A stretch of DNA of 64,000 nt from Muricea muricata. Taxonomy: Eukaryota; Cnidaria; Anthozoa; Malacalcyonacea; Plexauridae. The position numbers were made by a program, and so were the translations under genes. The stretch lies in contig OY979717.1 of the NCBI GenBank assembly GCA_963855995.1, positions 14,837,960-14,901,959 on the forward strand, in the 5' to 3' direction. Shown here in pieces: positions 11,273 to 20,605 of this stretch (the stretch's first letter is position 1; each line of letters begins with the position of its first letter). A model generated the notes under the pieces. It saw only the letters and a program-made list of their open reading frames with translations. It had not been told where the DNA came from and did not search any database.

Positions 11273-12760
11273 GTCCAAAATTAGTCTTGCATTAATGCTA
11301 TCTTCAATTTCTTCCATAAATGCTATCTTCAAGACACATTTTGCATGTATTTTTGACATTCCCCTAGAATACAAAAACAACAGGTAAGAGTCTGTACAAA
11401 CCAGGTGTCAAATTTACAGTGTTCACTAGAAACAAAAACATAACTTTGACAAAAAAGGATGTAAGATGATACACATTGGCATCACCCAGGGGATGGTGGT
11501 TGGACATAGGATTCATTGAAATCAGTAGAAAATTGCATTAGGAAAATGATGACTTTGACTCCCCTTCCTTAAAAAGGCATAGGACCCACAAATCAAGGTG
11601 AGATGTGTTTTTTGCAGACATATGTGTCAATTTGTGCCAGTGTAGAGAAGATACACACTTTTATGTCTAAATAAACTTCTATGTATTCTACTGTCTGATT
11701 GCATACAGGGTGGTTAATTTTACAAACTGTGTGTCAATGTACCTGAATAAAAGAGCCAATTTGGCAGAAATATGAGATTTTTAGAGGTTCCTGAAAAAGC
11801 AGGGTTGGCAAATGTTCTTATATTAGTTGTTCTTAAATGTTCTTTTATTATTTAGGAAAAAATTTTGTGGAGGCAAAAATGTTCTTATATTTTCTTATAT
11901 TATTCTCATTAATTATTTTACTTCAAGGTTGTAAACCTCCACTATTTGAGAATCATCTTTAAAATAAGATATACAAATAATAGTCGTGTAAATACTGCAA
12001 TAATAACTATTTTTATAACTTTGAAAGCCCATTGTACCTAATGGAGTAATGCAACCAGCTTGTAGGTTTTTGATTTTGGATGGCAAGGTTTTTGAAAATG
12101 TTCTTATATTACAAAAAATTTTCTTATATTAATATAAGAAATAAGAAAATTACATTTTTGAAAAAATGCTCTTATATCCAACCCTGTGAAAAGGTAAACT
12201 GGGAGCTGGGAATTGCATATTTTTGCTGGGAAAATAGGATTCCATACACTGGGACTTCCCACAAAACAATAGAAAACTTTGTGCACTTGGACAACGGGAT
12301 TAGTAGCCTTTCAGGACCCTGTTTTTGTAATTCAAAGATATAAAATATACCAGAAGGCAATTTCAACTTTCTACATCCAACTGATCCAAGTAATACATAG
12401 CATAAATCTGTACATTCAATGTAAGACTGTAGAGTATATTCAGGCGTCAAGCTTACAAATTTTATATAGAACAACATTGAACATGAAAATTGAAAAAATA
12501 AACTTAAAAGAAGGAAATACCTGTTATTATTAAAATACAAAACTCCAAATAGTTCAGGCTGGTGTTCCTCATCAAAAATCTTTCAATTGTCGACATTTTC
12601 AAGACTTTATTAATTTTCCGTTCCTTTCCAAGACCAAGTATATAATGAATAACTTGTACATCTTTGAATGAATCGTAAAAGTCCCAAAAAATTCATCAAA
12701 ATCATGCTCATTGACAAAAAGTCAAAAACAAAACTTACTGCGAAAAAGATCAACATCACA
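11273..12760. other. AT-rich stretch with one possible coding remnant
   Basis: Mostly non-coding, with many TTCTTATATT words at 11815-12175. On the minus strand, about 12540-12680 is open and protein-like (FKDVQVIHYILGLGKERKIN, later LKMSTIERFLMRNTSLN), ending at a donor (ACAG|GTATTT). The frame upstream of it (HDFDEFFGTF) is displaced by one base, so this could be a broken exon. I cannot name it. Confidence 0.25.
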
Positions 12761-12976
12761 TCCAGGGGGGTGTGAAAACAGCCGCGGGCTCAAAATTGAG
12801 CCTGGCTAGCGGTTACTACCTTTAGCCGTTGTCATAGATATGGCGTCAAATGGCGTGAGATGGCGTCAAATGGCGTGATGATTCGTCAGAAATCGGCCAT
12901 GTTTTTGGCTTCAACTGGTTGACTGAACAGAGATTGGCGTGCTCTCTCCAGATATAATAGAACTCAATGATACAAC

Positions 12977-13399
12977 CTCGTAGCCAGAGCCCGCGATCCT
13001 CTGTGGAGGAATCGCGAGGCTCTGGGAAAAAGCCCAAAAGAATGCACGGAATTCACAGCATTCCATTACTGTCGGATCTAGTACACTAGGTAAGCGCGCA
13101 CTATTTATCTGGTTAAAGATGGCGGCTGTGCAAAGAGTGGAAAACGATGACGTTGGAAATAATTACGACCCTAGTTCTTTTAAGAACTCTTGCCCGGGTA
13201 CTAGAACGTCAGATCACATTGAGAGCGATTCAGTGAAGGCATTTCACGACGCTCTAAATGATGGAGATTTTCATGAGGAGAGAACTGAGGGGGAATGGGT
13301 AAGACTAATATCATGCAGCCAATTAAAGGCCTGTTCTCACATGCATTTTCCCAGAGCCTCACGATTCCTCCACAGAGGATCGCGGGCTCTGGCTACGAG
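12977..13399. repeat. Inverted repeat element with 53-bp arms
   Basis: CTCGTAGCCAGAGCCCGCG starts the left arm (12977-13030) and its complement closes the right arm (13346-13399). The arms are nearly perfect over about 53 bp. The interior of about 315 bp carries a first-exon-like sequence (13119-13298). The element sits inside a copy of repeat family R2 (see 9717 and 13462). No target duplication is obvious. Confidence 0.7.
13119..13298 (+). CDS. Isolated first-exon-like sequence, unknown protein
   Basis: ATG in the context AAAGATGGCGGCT opens 60 codons without a stop and ends at a strong donor (TGG|GTAAGA) in phase 0. The peptide is acidic and hydrophilic (MAAVQRVENDDVGNN to HEERTEGEW), unlike random AT-rich translation. 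No matching second exon was found on + within several kb. It lies wholly between the arms of the inverted repeat at 12977-13399, so it may be a captured gene fragment. The product is unknown. Confidence 0.4.
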
Positions 13400-13461
13400 A
13401 CTGAAGTAGATACAGAGAAGTGTGACAACCCAAGAATGACTCGATATTGATAGTTATATGT

Positions 13462-14137
13462 ATGGGGATACACAAAACACAGGGGTAACTCGGTCCCAGT
13501 GCATGCGCTAAATTTAATGTTATTCACACAAATCTTCTTATATATCTCTTTACAACAAATAGATACGTAAAACGTCGAATATTGCATGTTATGAGAAATG
13601 CTGACGCCATTTCGCCCGTAAGAACTGCAAACTTAATGATTTACTAATTGCTGACGTCATTAGAAAATGCAATTTTTAAAAAACAATCCACAGTATCTCG
13701 TTATTTTGTACGATGACCTATCTTGAAATTTTGCATGCAGCTTTGCGCCACAAATATTGTTCTTTATAGAAAAAATAAAAAAATTCTGTAAAGCCAAAAA
13801 AAAATATTTAGAAAAGTAGCATTTTTGCATTTTGACAAAGATTGGGCTTACAGAATTTTTTTAAACTTTGCTTATCTTTAGCTTATTTTGTAAGAAAAAT
13901 AGTGTGCAAAAAATAATCGGGGGTCACCGTGCTCATTTTTCACTTATGCAGCAAAATACACCGTTTTTAAGCAAATTTCATACGCAAGTGTTGCCATAGC
14001 AACGGAGCATTGGTCATCAAAACTGCCATAGTTTGAAAGAAAATATGTTAAAATACATGAAAAATTCAATACGGACTTATTTAAATTTAACAGTGCAAAA
14101 ATTAAAAGTGTTTTGAAAACTGTATCGAGCCACCTTA
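13462..14137 (-). mobile_element. MITE family R3, copy 1 (left end rearranged)
   Basis: About 620 bp (13505-14137) match, reverse-complemented, the element at 39397-40102. Shared landmarks are GTGTTGCCATAGCAACGGAG, the CACGGTGACC block and the terminal TATCGAGCCACCTTAA. The right terminus is intact at 14137. The left terminus is missing or replaced by the R2 block at 13462-13497. No coding capacity was seen; the 74-codon frame at 13944-14168 is incidental. Confidence 0.75.
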
Positions 14138-14333
14138 AACAGCTACAGTGTCGAAAGTTAGGCTGCATCTAGCGTCGTGTTTTGAAATTGCTTTTTTTAA
14201 AACCTATTAAACAAATCATAGTTGATATCAGTCATATAACTATGTTAAAAACATTGTCATATAAGAAATTCTACTCAACAGAATGTAATTTCAAAGAAAC
14301 GATAAAAAATTGAGTATTCAAAAAATTTCTTAC

Positions 14334-14668
14334 CTTTCGCTTGTCTCTCGCGGACAAAGCTTTGTTGTCAGGATTCGTATATTTAGGACAGCAACAACAC
14401 CAATTTTATCAAAAATTAACCGTGGTTTTTTAGTCGAGAGAGTGGCGATATCATAGAAGTCCTCCTTAGCAAAATGTGCGGAACAAACGCTGGAGTTCGG
14501 AGTTGGTTCCCATTTTGCCCGTTTATTACGCACGAAGTGAACCCACTGTTTTCGCCTCCTTTTTGCTTCGGGCCTCTCATCCCCAGCAAATGGAATGAAA
14601 TGAAGAGAAATCCCCTCCGCAGGATTGGCAACATTAGAGCAACCTCCTACCACACATCTATTAGGCAT
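14334..14668 (-). CDS. THAP zinc-finger domain, first exon
   Basis: The ATG at 14668 begins MPNRCVVGGC; the THAP C2CH zinc site is formed by C5, C10 and the later C-x2-H in SSVCSAHF. Between lie the expected ISLHFIPF strand and the conserved tryptophan and basic region (KQWVHFVRNKRAKW). THAP domains bind DNA in a sequence-specific way and occur in host regulators and in P-element-type transposases. The exon ends at a good donor (GAAAG|GTAAG at 14334/14333), phase 2. Following exons would lie at lower coordinates and were not found. Host gene versus transposase cannot be decided from this exon. Confidence 0.75.
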
Positions 14669-14699
14669 GGTCCGAATTTAGAGTGTTTTATCTGTGCTA

Positions 14700-15345
14700 A
14701 CACCTTCTATATTATGTCTCACGCAATAGGATTTACTATATTCTGAGTTAGACCGGTTCCTATAGTGACGTCACACGCACGAATTTCGCCCCAGTCTTTT
14801 TTCGCGGTTTTTCGATTATTTACTACGCAAATTTCATTGTTTAGACGCTAATAACTTTTGAACAAACAGCCCGATTTCTATTCTGTTCTATATAACTTCT
14901 ATACTTATTTTTATCATAGAATTCAAAAATGCAAAGTTTCATTTTCTGACATGGGCACTTTAAGAAATTCTGGATAACTTTTAGCCGAATATATATTGAC
15001 GCAGATTTTGAGCTTAATCGAGCATATATGTGAATTCATTTCTTAATTTTACAATGAGTGCCTGTGGTCATGCATGTTCCGCTATTCACAATCAACAATA
15101 TTTCTGTTCTATACTTAACGAACTTTTACATTTCCTGAACTGATAAATGCGCCTTCGTCAGTTAATCGAGAAATATCTAGCATTAATTTATTTTTGAGTT
15201 TGTTTTCTTCGATGTACCGCGGGTTGTATATAGATTATTTACCTTGAATAAATAATTAGATCAAAGTTGTGGAAAAATGTCGACGAATCACGACTTAAAT
15301 TGTTTAAAGTCAAAAGATTCTGTTAGAAAACGTCTTCAAAAATAA
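14700..15345. other. Gene-free stretch
   Basis: AT-rich sequence with no recognisable repeat or exon. It would contain the THAP gene's promoter, but no clear TATA or other element stands out. Confidence 0.4.
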
Positions 15346-15346
15346 A

Positions 15347-15467
15347 TTAAGTTAGTTAAATACCTCGAAAGTCGGGATATATGTCATATACAGCCCTCGG
15401 ACGCTGCGCGTCCTCGGGGGCTGTATTTGACATACATCCCTCCTTCTCGGTATTTAACTCTAACTTA
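15347..15467. repeat. Hairpin with GC-rich loop (hairpin class H)
   Basis: GTTAGTTAAATACC to CAGCCC on the left pairs with GGGCTGTATTTGACATA to GTATTTAACTCTAAC on the right. The loop is TCGGACGCTGCGCGTCCTCG. The roughly 50-bp arms carry few mismatches. Confidence 0.75.
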
Positions 15468-15840
15468 TCTTCAACACCTGTTTGAGGATTTTCACAGGAA
15501 GACAAGTCCTTTTAAAAATTTTGAAATCAGGTTAATTCAACTTTTCAAAACACATTGCTACATCACCAGATCAGTGTACATGACTCACAAAATGTGCAAA
15601 ATCATCTCACAAGTCACAATAACGCGACAAGGGGGTATGGGCTTTTAACGACCAATTCATACTTGTATTAACATGCTTCTCGAATTCTTTAGGAATGCAA
15701 CTTGTCTTATACTCCTGGAAAAAGAAGAGATGTGTTATCAAAACTAACTTTGCCAAACGCCCATGTGGGCAGTGCAGTTAAAAACACGCAAACGTTGGGT
15801 CTTTTGCACTTTCACAAATAAAACATAAATAGTTCTAATT

Positions 15841-15941
15841 AACAATTAGATTACGAGCTCAAGATTTCTATGCGGTGATAGGGGCGAAGCCCGAGTCAAC
15901 TATCACCGCATAGAAATTGAGAGCGAGTAATCTAATTGTTT
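15841..15941. repeat. Hairpin with GC-rich loop (hairpin class H)
   Basis: AACAATTAGATTACGAGCTC begins a 45-bp arm matched by the complement that ends CGAGTAATCTAATTGTT. The centre is GGGGCGAAGCCCGAGTCAAC. Pairing is almost perfect, which implies a recent origin or constraint. Confidence 0.8.
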
Positions 15942-16046
15942 TAGTAGAATCCGAGATGAATAATTGATTCATAGGCCATTTTGTTAAGAATAATACTACA
16001 TATTGTGTTTGAATTGAAAAAAATACGCCAGGAAAATTGTTGTTTG

Positions 16047-16092
16047 GCTACTCGCTATCTATCGAGGAATAGATAGCGAGTAGAGTAGCCAA
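16047..16092. repeat. Short palindrome
   Basis: TGGCTACTCGCTATCTATCG pairs with its near-complement ending GAGTAGAGTAGCCA. The loop is a few bases. It is similar in build to the hairpins at 15347 and 15841, within 700 bp of them. Confidence 0.7.
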
Positions 16093-16113
16093 TCAAATTA
16101 CAGCATAGCATTA

Positions 16114-16347
16114 CTATGCTAGTATTATTCTACTAATAACCTTTAGTGGGTGAGTGAAAAAGATATGATCAAATGAAGAATTTGGCTCCAAAACTTGGGT
16201 CGTATTTTCCACCAGATCGTGTAGTAATTCACATTTGTTCGAGTTATTGGCCGAGGTTACAAGATTGTAGTTAACAGATCTGCAACACGTATGAGCGAAG
16301 CAGTACTCCGTGCGTGCGCTTTTTGATAAAACACTGCACACTTTCAT
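16114..16347 (-). CDS. PAN/apple-like extracellular domain exon
   Basis: The open frame of 77 residues on the minus strand includes YCFAHTCCRSVNYNLV and, after a short loop, NKCELLHDL, then PNSSFDHIFF. This C-x3-C plus S-x-NY plus CELL pattern matches the PAN/apple domains common in secreted and adhesive invertebrate proteins. The sequence before ATG (ACGCGACAG|TA) looks like a splice acceptor, so it may be an internal exon. The 3' boundary is uncertain; only a weak donor (AAG|GTTATT) is seen. No partner exon was identified. The family call is by pattern only. Confidence 0.4.
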   Translation of the reverse strand: MKVCSVLSKSARTEYCFAHTCCRSVNYNLVTSANNSNKCELLHDLVENTTQVLEPNSSFDHIFFTHPLKVISRIILA

Positions 16348-16689
16348 TACTGTCGCGTTAAGTCGAAACCTATATAGAGAAATTAAATATACTAGCCCGT
16401 ATATATGCTTATGCTCAAAAACTTTATCAATTTAGTTTAAAATCTTTTAAAAGTTTGAAACTTTCGTAACATTTAAAACGTAAAAGTTTATATAGTTTTG
16501 TTTAAATTTGATTTCATTTCGAAGTTTAAAATCTTTGTGGACCACTGTTTGCTCTCTGTGAGTTCCTATAGTTTCCAAAAGAAACAGCATTTTAAGGTGT
16601 AATCATGAATTTTTGTATCTTAATTGGTGTTATGTTCTCATAAAGAAATCGATCATGTTTCTGATGTTACTCTTTTGTATCGACACCGG

Positions 16690-16765
16690 GCAAGCTGAGA
16701 AGCATGCCTGACCGCGCGGCGGGGATCGAACCTACGACGCTTGAAATGCTAGGCCAACGTAACAT
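16690..16765 (-). repeat. tRNA-derived SINE piece
   Basis: On the minus strand GTAGGTTCGATCCCCGCCG is a clean pol III B box (GGTTCGATCCC). The A-box region upstream (CGTTGGCCTAGCATTTCAAG) is poor. It is similar to the plus-strand piece 120 bp away at 16878. Confidence 0.5.
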
Positions 16766-16877
16766 CACAAACATCGTCTTTACCTGAGTGCATAACACTA
16801 AGGTACATAAAACCATGATTATGCCTAACGCTACAATGATATGGAATGAACGAGAGTCAGTTCCGAAATATCACCGA

Positions 16878-16955
16878 CTTGATCCGATCTGACTGCGTAG
16901 CTGAGCTGGGAAACGTTTAACTAGCACTCTGACGATCGTAGGTTCGATTCCCTCT
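16878..16955 (+). repeat. tRNA-derived SINE head
   Basis: GCGTAGCTGAGCTGG resembles a D-arm/A box and GTAGGTTCGATTCCC is a clean B box, spaced about 40 bp apart. The acceptor ends do not pair as a functional tRNA gene, so a SINE head is likelier. It is arranged in inverted orientation to the piece at 16690-16765. Confidence 0.5.
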
Positions 16956-16999
16956 GTACCTGCATGTGGTCAGGAATGTTTTTCAGCTTGTCCGGATAT

Positions 17000-17975
17000 A
17001 AACGTAGGCACTCTACGTTACGTCCGTAAATATATACAATTTTTGGGAAACAATTCAGCAATCCCTACGATTTAGCATTAGAGATTTAACTTTTTCGCGC
17101 GTGCACGTACGTTTAAAAACGCCTGAGTATATAAGAACCTTTTAGCTATATTTTTACTGCTTTGTTTATTATCCAGCTTTTCTTTTGTCATATTTGAAGC
17201 GCCTATGACACGAAATTTTGTGCAACTATTTATTGATTGCACACTAAAGATCGCTCAAACTTGTAACTTCTTTGGTACATTTTTCCCAGCTCTCTTTCTT
17301 CTCGTGATATTCAACTTTACTGATTCACATGTAAATTACACAATTTCCCTTTTCCAAGCCCAAATTTTGACTAAATCCCACTGTCAAAATGCACAAATCT
17401 CCCAGTCGTATAGTGGTTGTCTTGTTCAAGTCTTAATTCACTCGCATTTTGTATTTTTTTTTGGCCAATGAATCCCAGTCTTAGTGCATGAAATCCCATC
17501 AGGACCCTCAATATTCTATGCCATGCATGACTACTACGTGCATGCAAACGTCATTCAACTCCATGACACTGCATGTCCACAGCCAACAGTATATCTTTTC
17601 AATCGTTGTAAAATCCCATAAAAGTTATATAATTGTAAATTGCCATGCGAAATCGATAAGAAGAAAATTTAACTTAAATAGTTTAATCTGAATCACGTGC
17701 TTTATAAGGAAGCTTTAATGCCTTAAAAAGTCGCCCTGGGTAATAATTAGAAATACAATAATTTTATCATACAATCTACGTACCCAATATTTATTCCTGT
17801 TATTGAGTAACTTAGTCTTGCCAGTGTTTCACAATCAGAATACATGTCGCCACTTCAATTAACATACTGTGCTAGCTGGAAGTATACATGTATAAGTAAT
17901 CAAGTAATTATGTATAAGTAAGTATGCATCTTTTCCTTTGAGTGTTACCACAGGAAGTAGGTGCTCACTGTTTTT
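17000..17975. other. Gene-free stretch
   Basis: AT-rich, with two overlapping short open frames at 17205-17691 that have no recognisable domain or splice context. Nothing else is seen. Confidence 0.4.
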
Positions 17976-17978
17976 CCA

Positions 17979-18345
17979 ACAGGTCCAGTAAAGATCATCT
18001 CTTATTGATCTATTGTCACTACAGACGAAAACCTAAACTAAACTAACTTTATTTCTACTGGAGTAGCTCTATCAGTTTTAATCTGTTCTTTCTAGAGGTC
18101 CAGTAAGGATTATCGGTTATTCATACATTGTTACTACAGAAAGAAAACTAAACTAACTTACTTCTAACCTAAAGGCGCAGTAGGGATCGTGTGTTATTGA
18201 TCCAGTGTTACTACAGGAGGAATCCTAAACCAATAACTAACTTTATTTCTACTGGATAGCTCTACCAGTTTTAAATTGTTTTTGCTAGAGATCCAGTAAG
18301 GATCATCTCTTATTGATCCACTCTGTTCTTCTTAGAGATCTAGCG
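17979..18345. repeat. Tandem repeat, about 115-bp unit
   Basis: Copies of a unit containing GGTCCAGTAAGGATCATCTC, TTATTGATC, a TACTACAG block and AACTTTATTTCTACTGGA start at about 17979, 18099, 18178 (shortened) and 18290. It ends about 60 bp before the target-site duplication of the large composite element. Confidence 0.75.
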
Positions 18346-18453
18346 ATAAATCTCATCCGGTGGTGAAAACACAGCGAAAATCAAATCATCAAACATCACA
18401 ACCACAGATCATAACCAAAGAGTAGAGACTACAAACAGGGGAAGGTTTAGTCG

Positions 18454-18616
18454 AAAAAGCGTAAGGTGCTTGCGTGATGATTCGTCATGGGCGCCATGTT
18501 CCTAGCCAGTGTCCCAAACAGAAGCATTTCCCCCCTGAAATTTCAAAGATGGGCTACTTCTGTTTAGAGCAACATGGCGCCCATGACGAATCACACGCAA
18601 GCACCTTACGCTTTTT
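18454..18616. repeat. Palindrome inside the left terminal repeat
   Basis: The arm AAAAAGCGTAAGGTGCTTGC and on to GGCGCCATGTT pairs with AACATGGCGCCCATGACG to GCTTTTT. The loop is about 70 bp. The right terminal repeat has no such palindrome; it goes straight from the terminal block to the TAATAATTCATG block. The left half of the palindrome is present in the element fragment at 54615, so it belongs to the family and was probably deleted on the right. Confidence 0.8.
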
Positions 18617-18834
18617 GGTAATAATTCATGTTCTACATACACGAATATACGACAAACACCCTGCATATCAATAGATGTACACCATCATTAACTGTTATCT
18701 ACTGGTACCCTGTGTGACCCATCAGTACTATGCAATACTATTAATCATTATTAATAAACAACAGTAAGCTACACAGCCTACACTGTGCCAGTTATTTAAT
18801 GTCATCCACTGGCATTCCCCGTCATTAATTGTCA

Positions 18835-19475
18835 TCTACTGTCATTCACTCTCATCTACCGTCATTTATTGTCATCTAGTGTCATTTACTGTCATTCACT
18901 GTCATCTACCGTCATTCACTGTTATCTACCGTCATTCACTGTCATCTACCGTCATTTACTGTCATCTGCTGTCATTCACTGTCGTCTACTGTCATTAACT
19001 GTAATCTACTGTCATGTACCGTCATTTACTGTCATCTACCGCCATTTACTGTCATCTACCGTCATTCACTGTCATCTACCGTCATTTACTGTCATCTACT
19101 GTCATTCACTGTCGTCTACTGTCATTAACTGTAATCTTCTGTCATTCACTGTCATGTACCGTGATTTACGGTCATCTACCGTAATTTACCGTCATCTACC
19201 GTCATTCACTGTAATCTACCATCATTTACTGTCATTTATTGTCATTCACTGTCATCTACCGTCATTCACTGTCATATACCGTCATTCACTGTCATCTACC
19301 GTCATTCACTGTCATCTACCGTCATTTACTGTCATCTACCGTCATTCACTGTCATCTACCATCATTTACTGTCATCTATCGTCATTCACTGTCATCTATC
19401 GTCATTCATTGTCATCTATCGTGATTCACTGTCATTCACTGTCATCCATCGTGATTCACTGCCATTCACTGAATT
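18835..19475 (+). repeat. Minisatellite array, 10/20-bp unit, left arm
   Basis: About 64 copies of a 10-mer of the form GTCATYYACY, alternating as GTCATTCACT and GTCATCTACC to give a 20-bp higher-order unit. The 204-residue open frame here is an artefact of a stop-free repeat. The same array, inverted, forms 24756-25519 and 29847-30090. Its subterminal position in the element suggests, by inference, repeated transposase-binding sites as seen in hAT elements. Confidence 0.9.
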
Positions 19476-19754
19476 CCATATGAAAATAAAAAAATGAGCA
19501 TCATCTCATGTGAAAATGTCATATTTTTGGCCGACTATTTTTTTTAGTACGGCTTTCCCATGGCCCTAGAAATTATAGCAAGTAGTCTTTCAGAATAACC
19601 ATATTTTAGAAACAGTTTATCATAGAAAGCAAAGTTGTTTGGCGAATGAAATTCAAGTTCAAAAAAAAAGTTTTAAATTTAATTTAAAAAACTCGTGGAG
19701 AAATACAAGCAAACTTTTGTTTTTCTCGACTAGCTATAAGAGAATTTCCGGGGG

Positions 19755-20605
19755 GTCGCGTTTAAAAGACATCCAAATAGATCCTAAAATTACATTAGGC
19801 GATACAGAAGTTAATAGAGTAAGTGAAAAAAAACCTTGGGGATTGTGGTTGATGATCAGCGTCTTTGGAGAAATCATGTGGACACTACAATTGCCAAGGT
19901 TTCAAAAGGAATCGGTATGATAAGAAGAATGAAATCTTACGAACCAAAATATACTTTAATGCATGTCTACATTGCCCTAATAATGCCCTATTTTGATTAT
20001 TGTAGCCTTGTGTGGGATACATGCAGCCATTATTTGATTGAAAATTTGCAAAAATTACAGAACAGGGCTGCAAGGGTCATTTCAGGCAAAACGTATGAGA
20101 TTAGATCATGTGAAATTTTATCAGATCTTGGTTGGCAACCACTGGAAAAACGAATGAAATTTAAAAAGGCAGCGTTTATGTATAATATAAAACACAATAA
20201 TTTAAGCAAGCCTATGAAAGATATGGTTGAAATAAGTAATAATGAATTTCATAATTTGCGCAGTAACACTGTTGACTTTCATACCCCTAAGCCTAAAACT
20301 AGCTTTATGAAAAAAAGTATCAGGGGCTTTACTATGGAACAACTTACCAACGGCAGCAAAGCAACAGGGGATAACGATCAGTAAATTTAAAAATATTCTT
20401 GGTAGCCAGTACAGTTTTTAATCCTGTTACAACTTTTGTTATAATTATTTAGTGTGTACTTAGTGTTTAAAGTAAGTGTGTGTAATTGTAATATAGGTTT
20501 TTAATATACTATTTGAACGGCCTCCTGAAAATCAGTTTTTTATGCTCAAGAGTTACCGTTTTTAAAAAAGTTTAAATAATAATAATAAATAATTATAATA
20601 ACAAA
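19755..20605 (+). mobile_element. 3' fragment of a CR1/L2-like LINE
   Basis: The frame 19836-20384 encodes the region after the RT catalytic core: ALIMPYFDYCSLVWD, then LQKLQNRAARVISG, both hallmarks of CR1/Jockey-type ORF2 C-termini. The frame shifts near 19830 in an A-run. The 3' end is an AT-rich tail of AATAAT repeats at about 20575-20600. The insertion point is shown by the inverted paralogue at 24455-24490, where the flanking sequences are contiguous. It is truncated at its 5' end, as is usual for LINEs. Confidence 0.8.

Noticed and set aside
12540-12760. Second exon of the THAP gene
   Set aside because: The acceptor TTTTTCGCAG at about 12730 joined to the THAP donor (phase 2) gives an immediate stop; linkage is not supported.
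16878-16955. Functional tRNA gene
   Set aside because: A and B boxes are present but acceptor and T-stem pairing fails; it is a SINE head. The same applies to 1720, 16690, 41395 and 59936.
18835-19475. CRISPR-like regular repeats
   Set aside because: There are no unique spacers; the units are contiguous. The genome is eukaryotic.
18869-19483. 204-codon open frame of repeating ITVIYCHSLSS-type sequence
   Set aside because: Product of a stop-free 10/20-bp minisatellite; equivalent frames exist on several frames and strands. The same holds for 24701-25552, 24918-25541 and 29825-30220.
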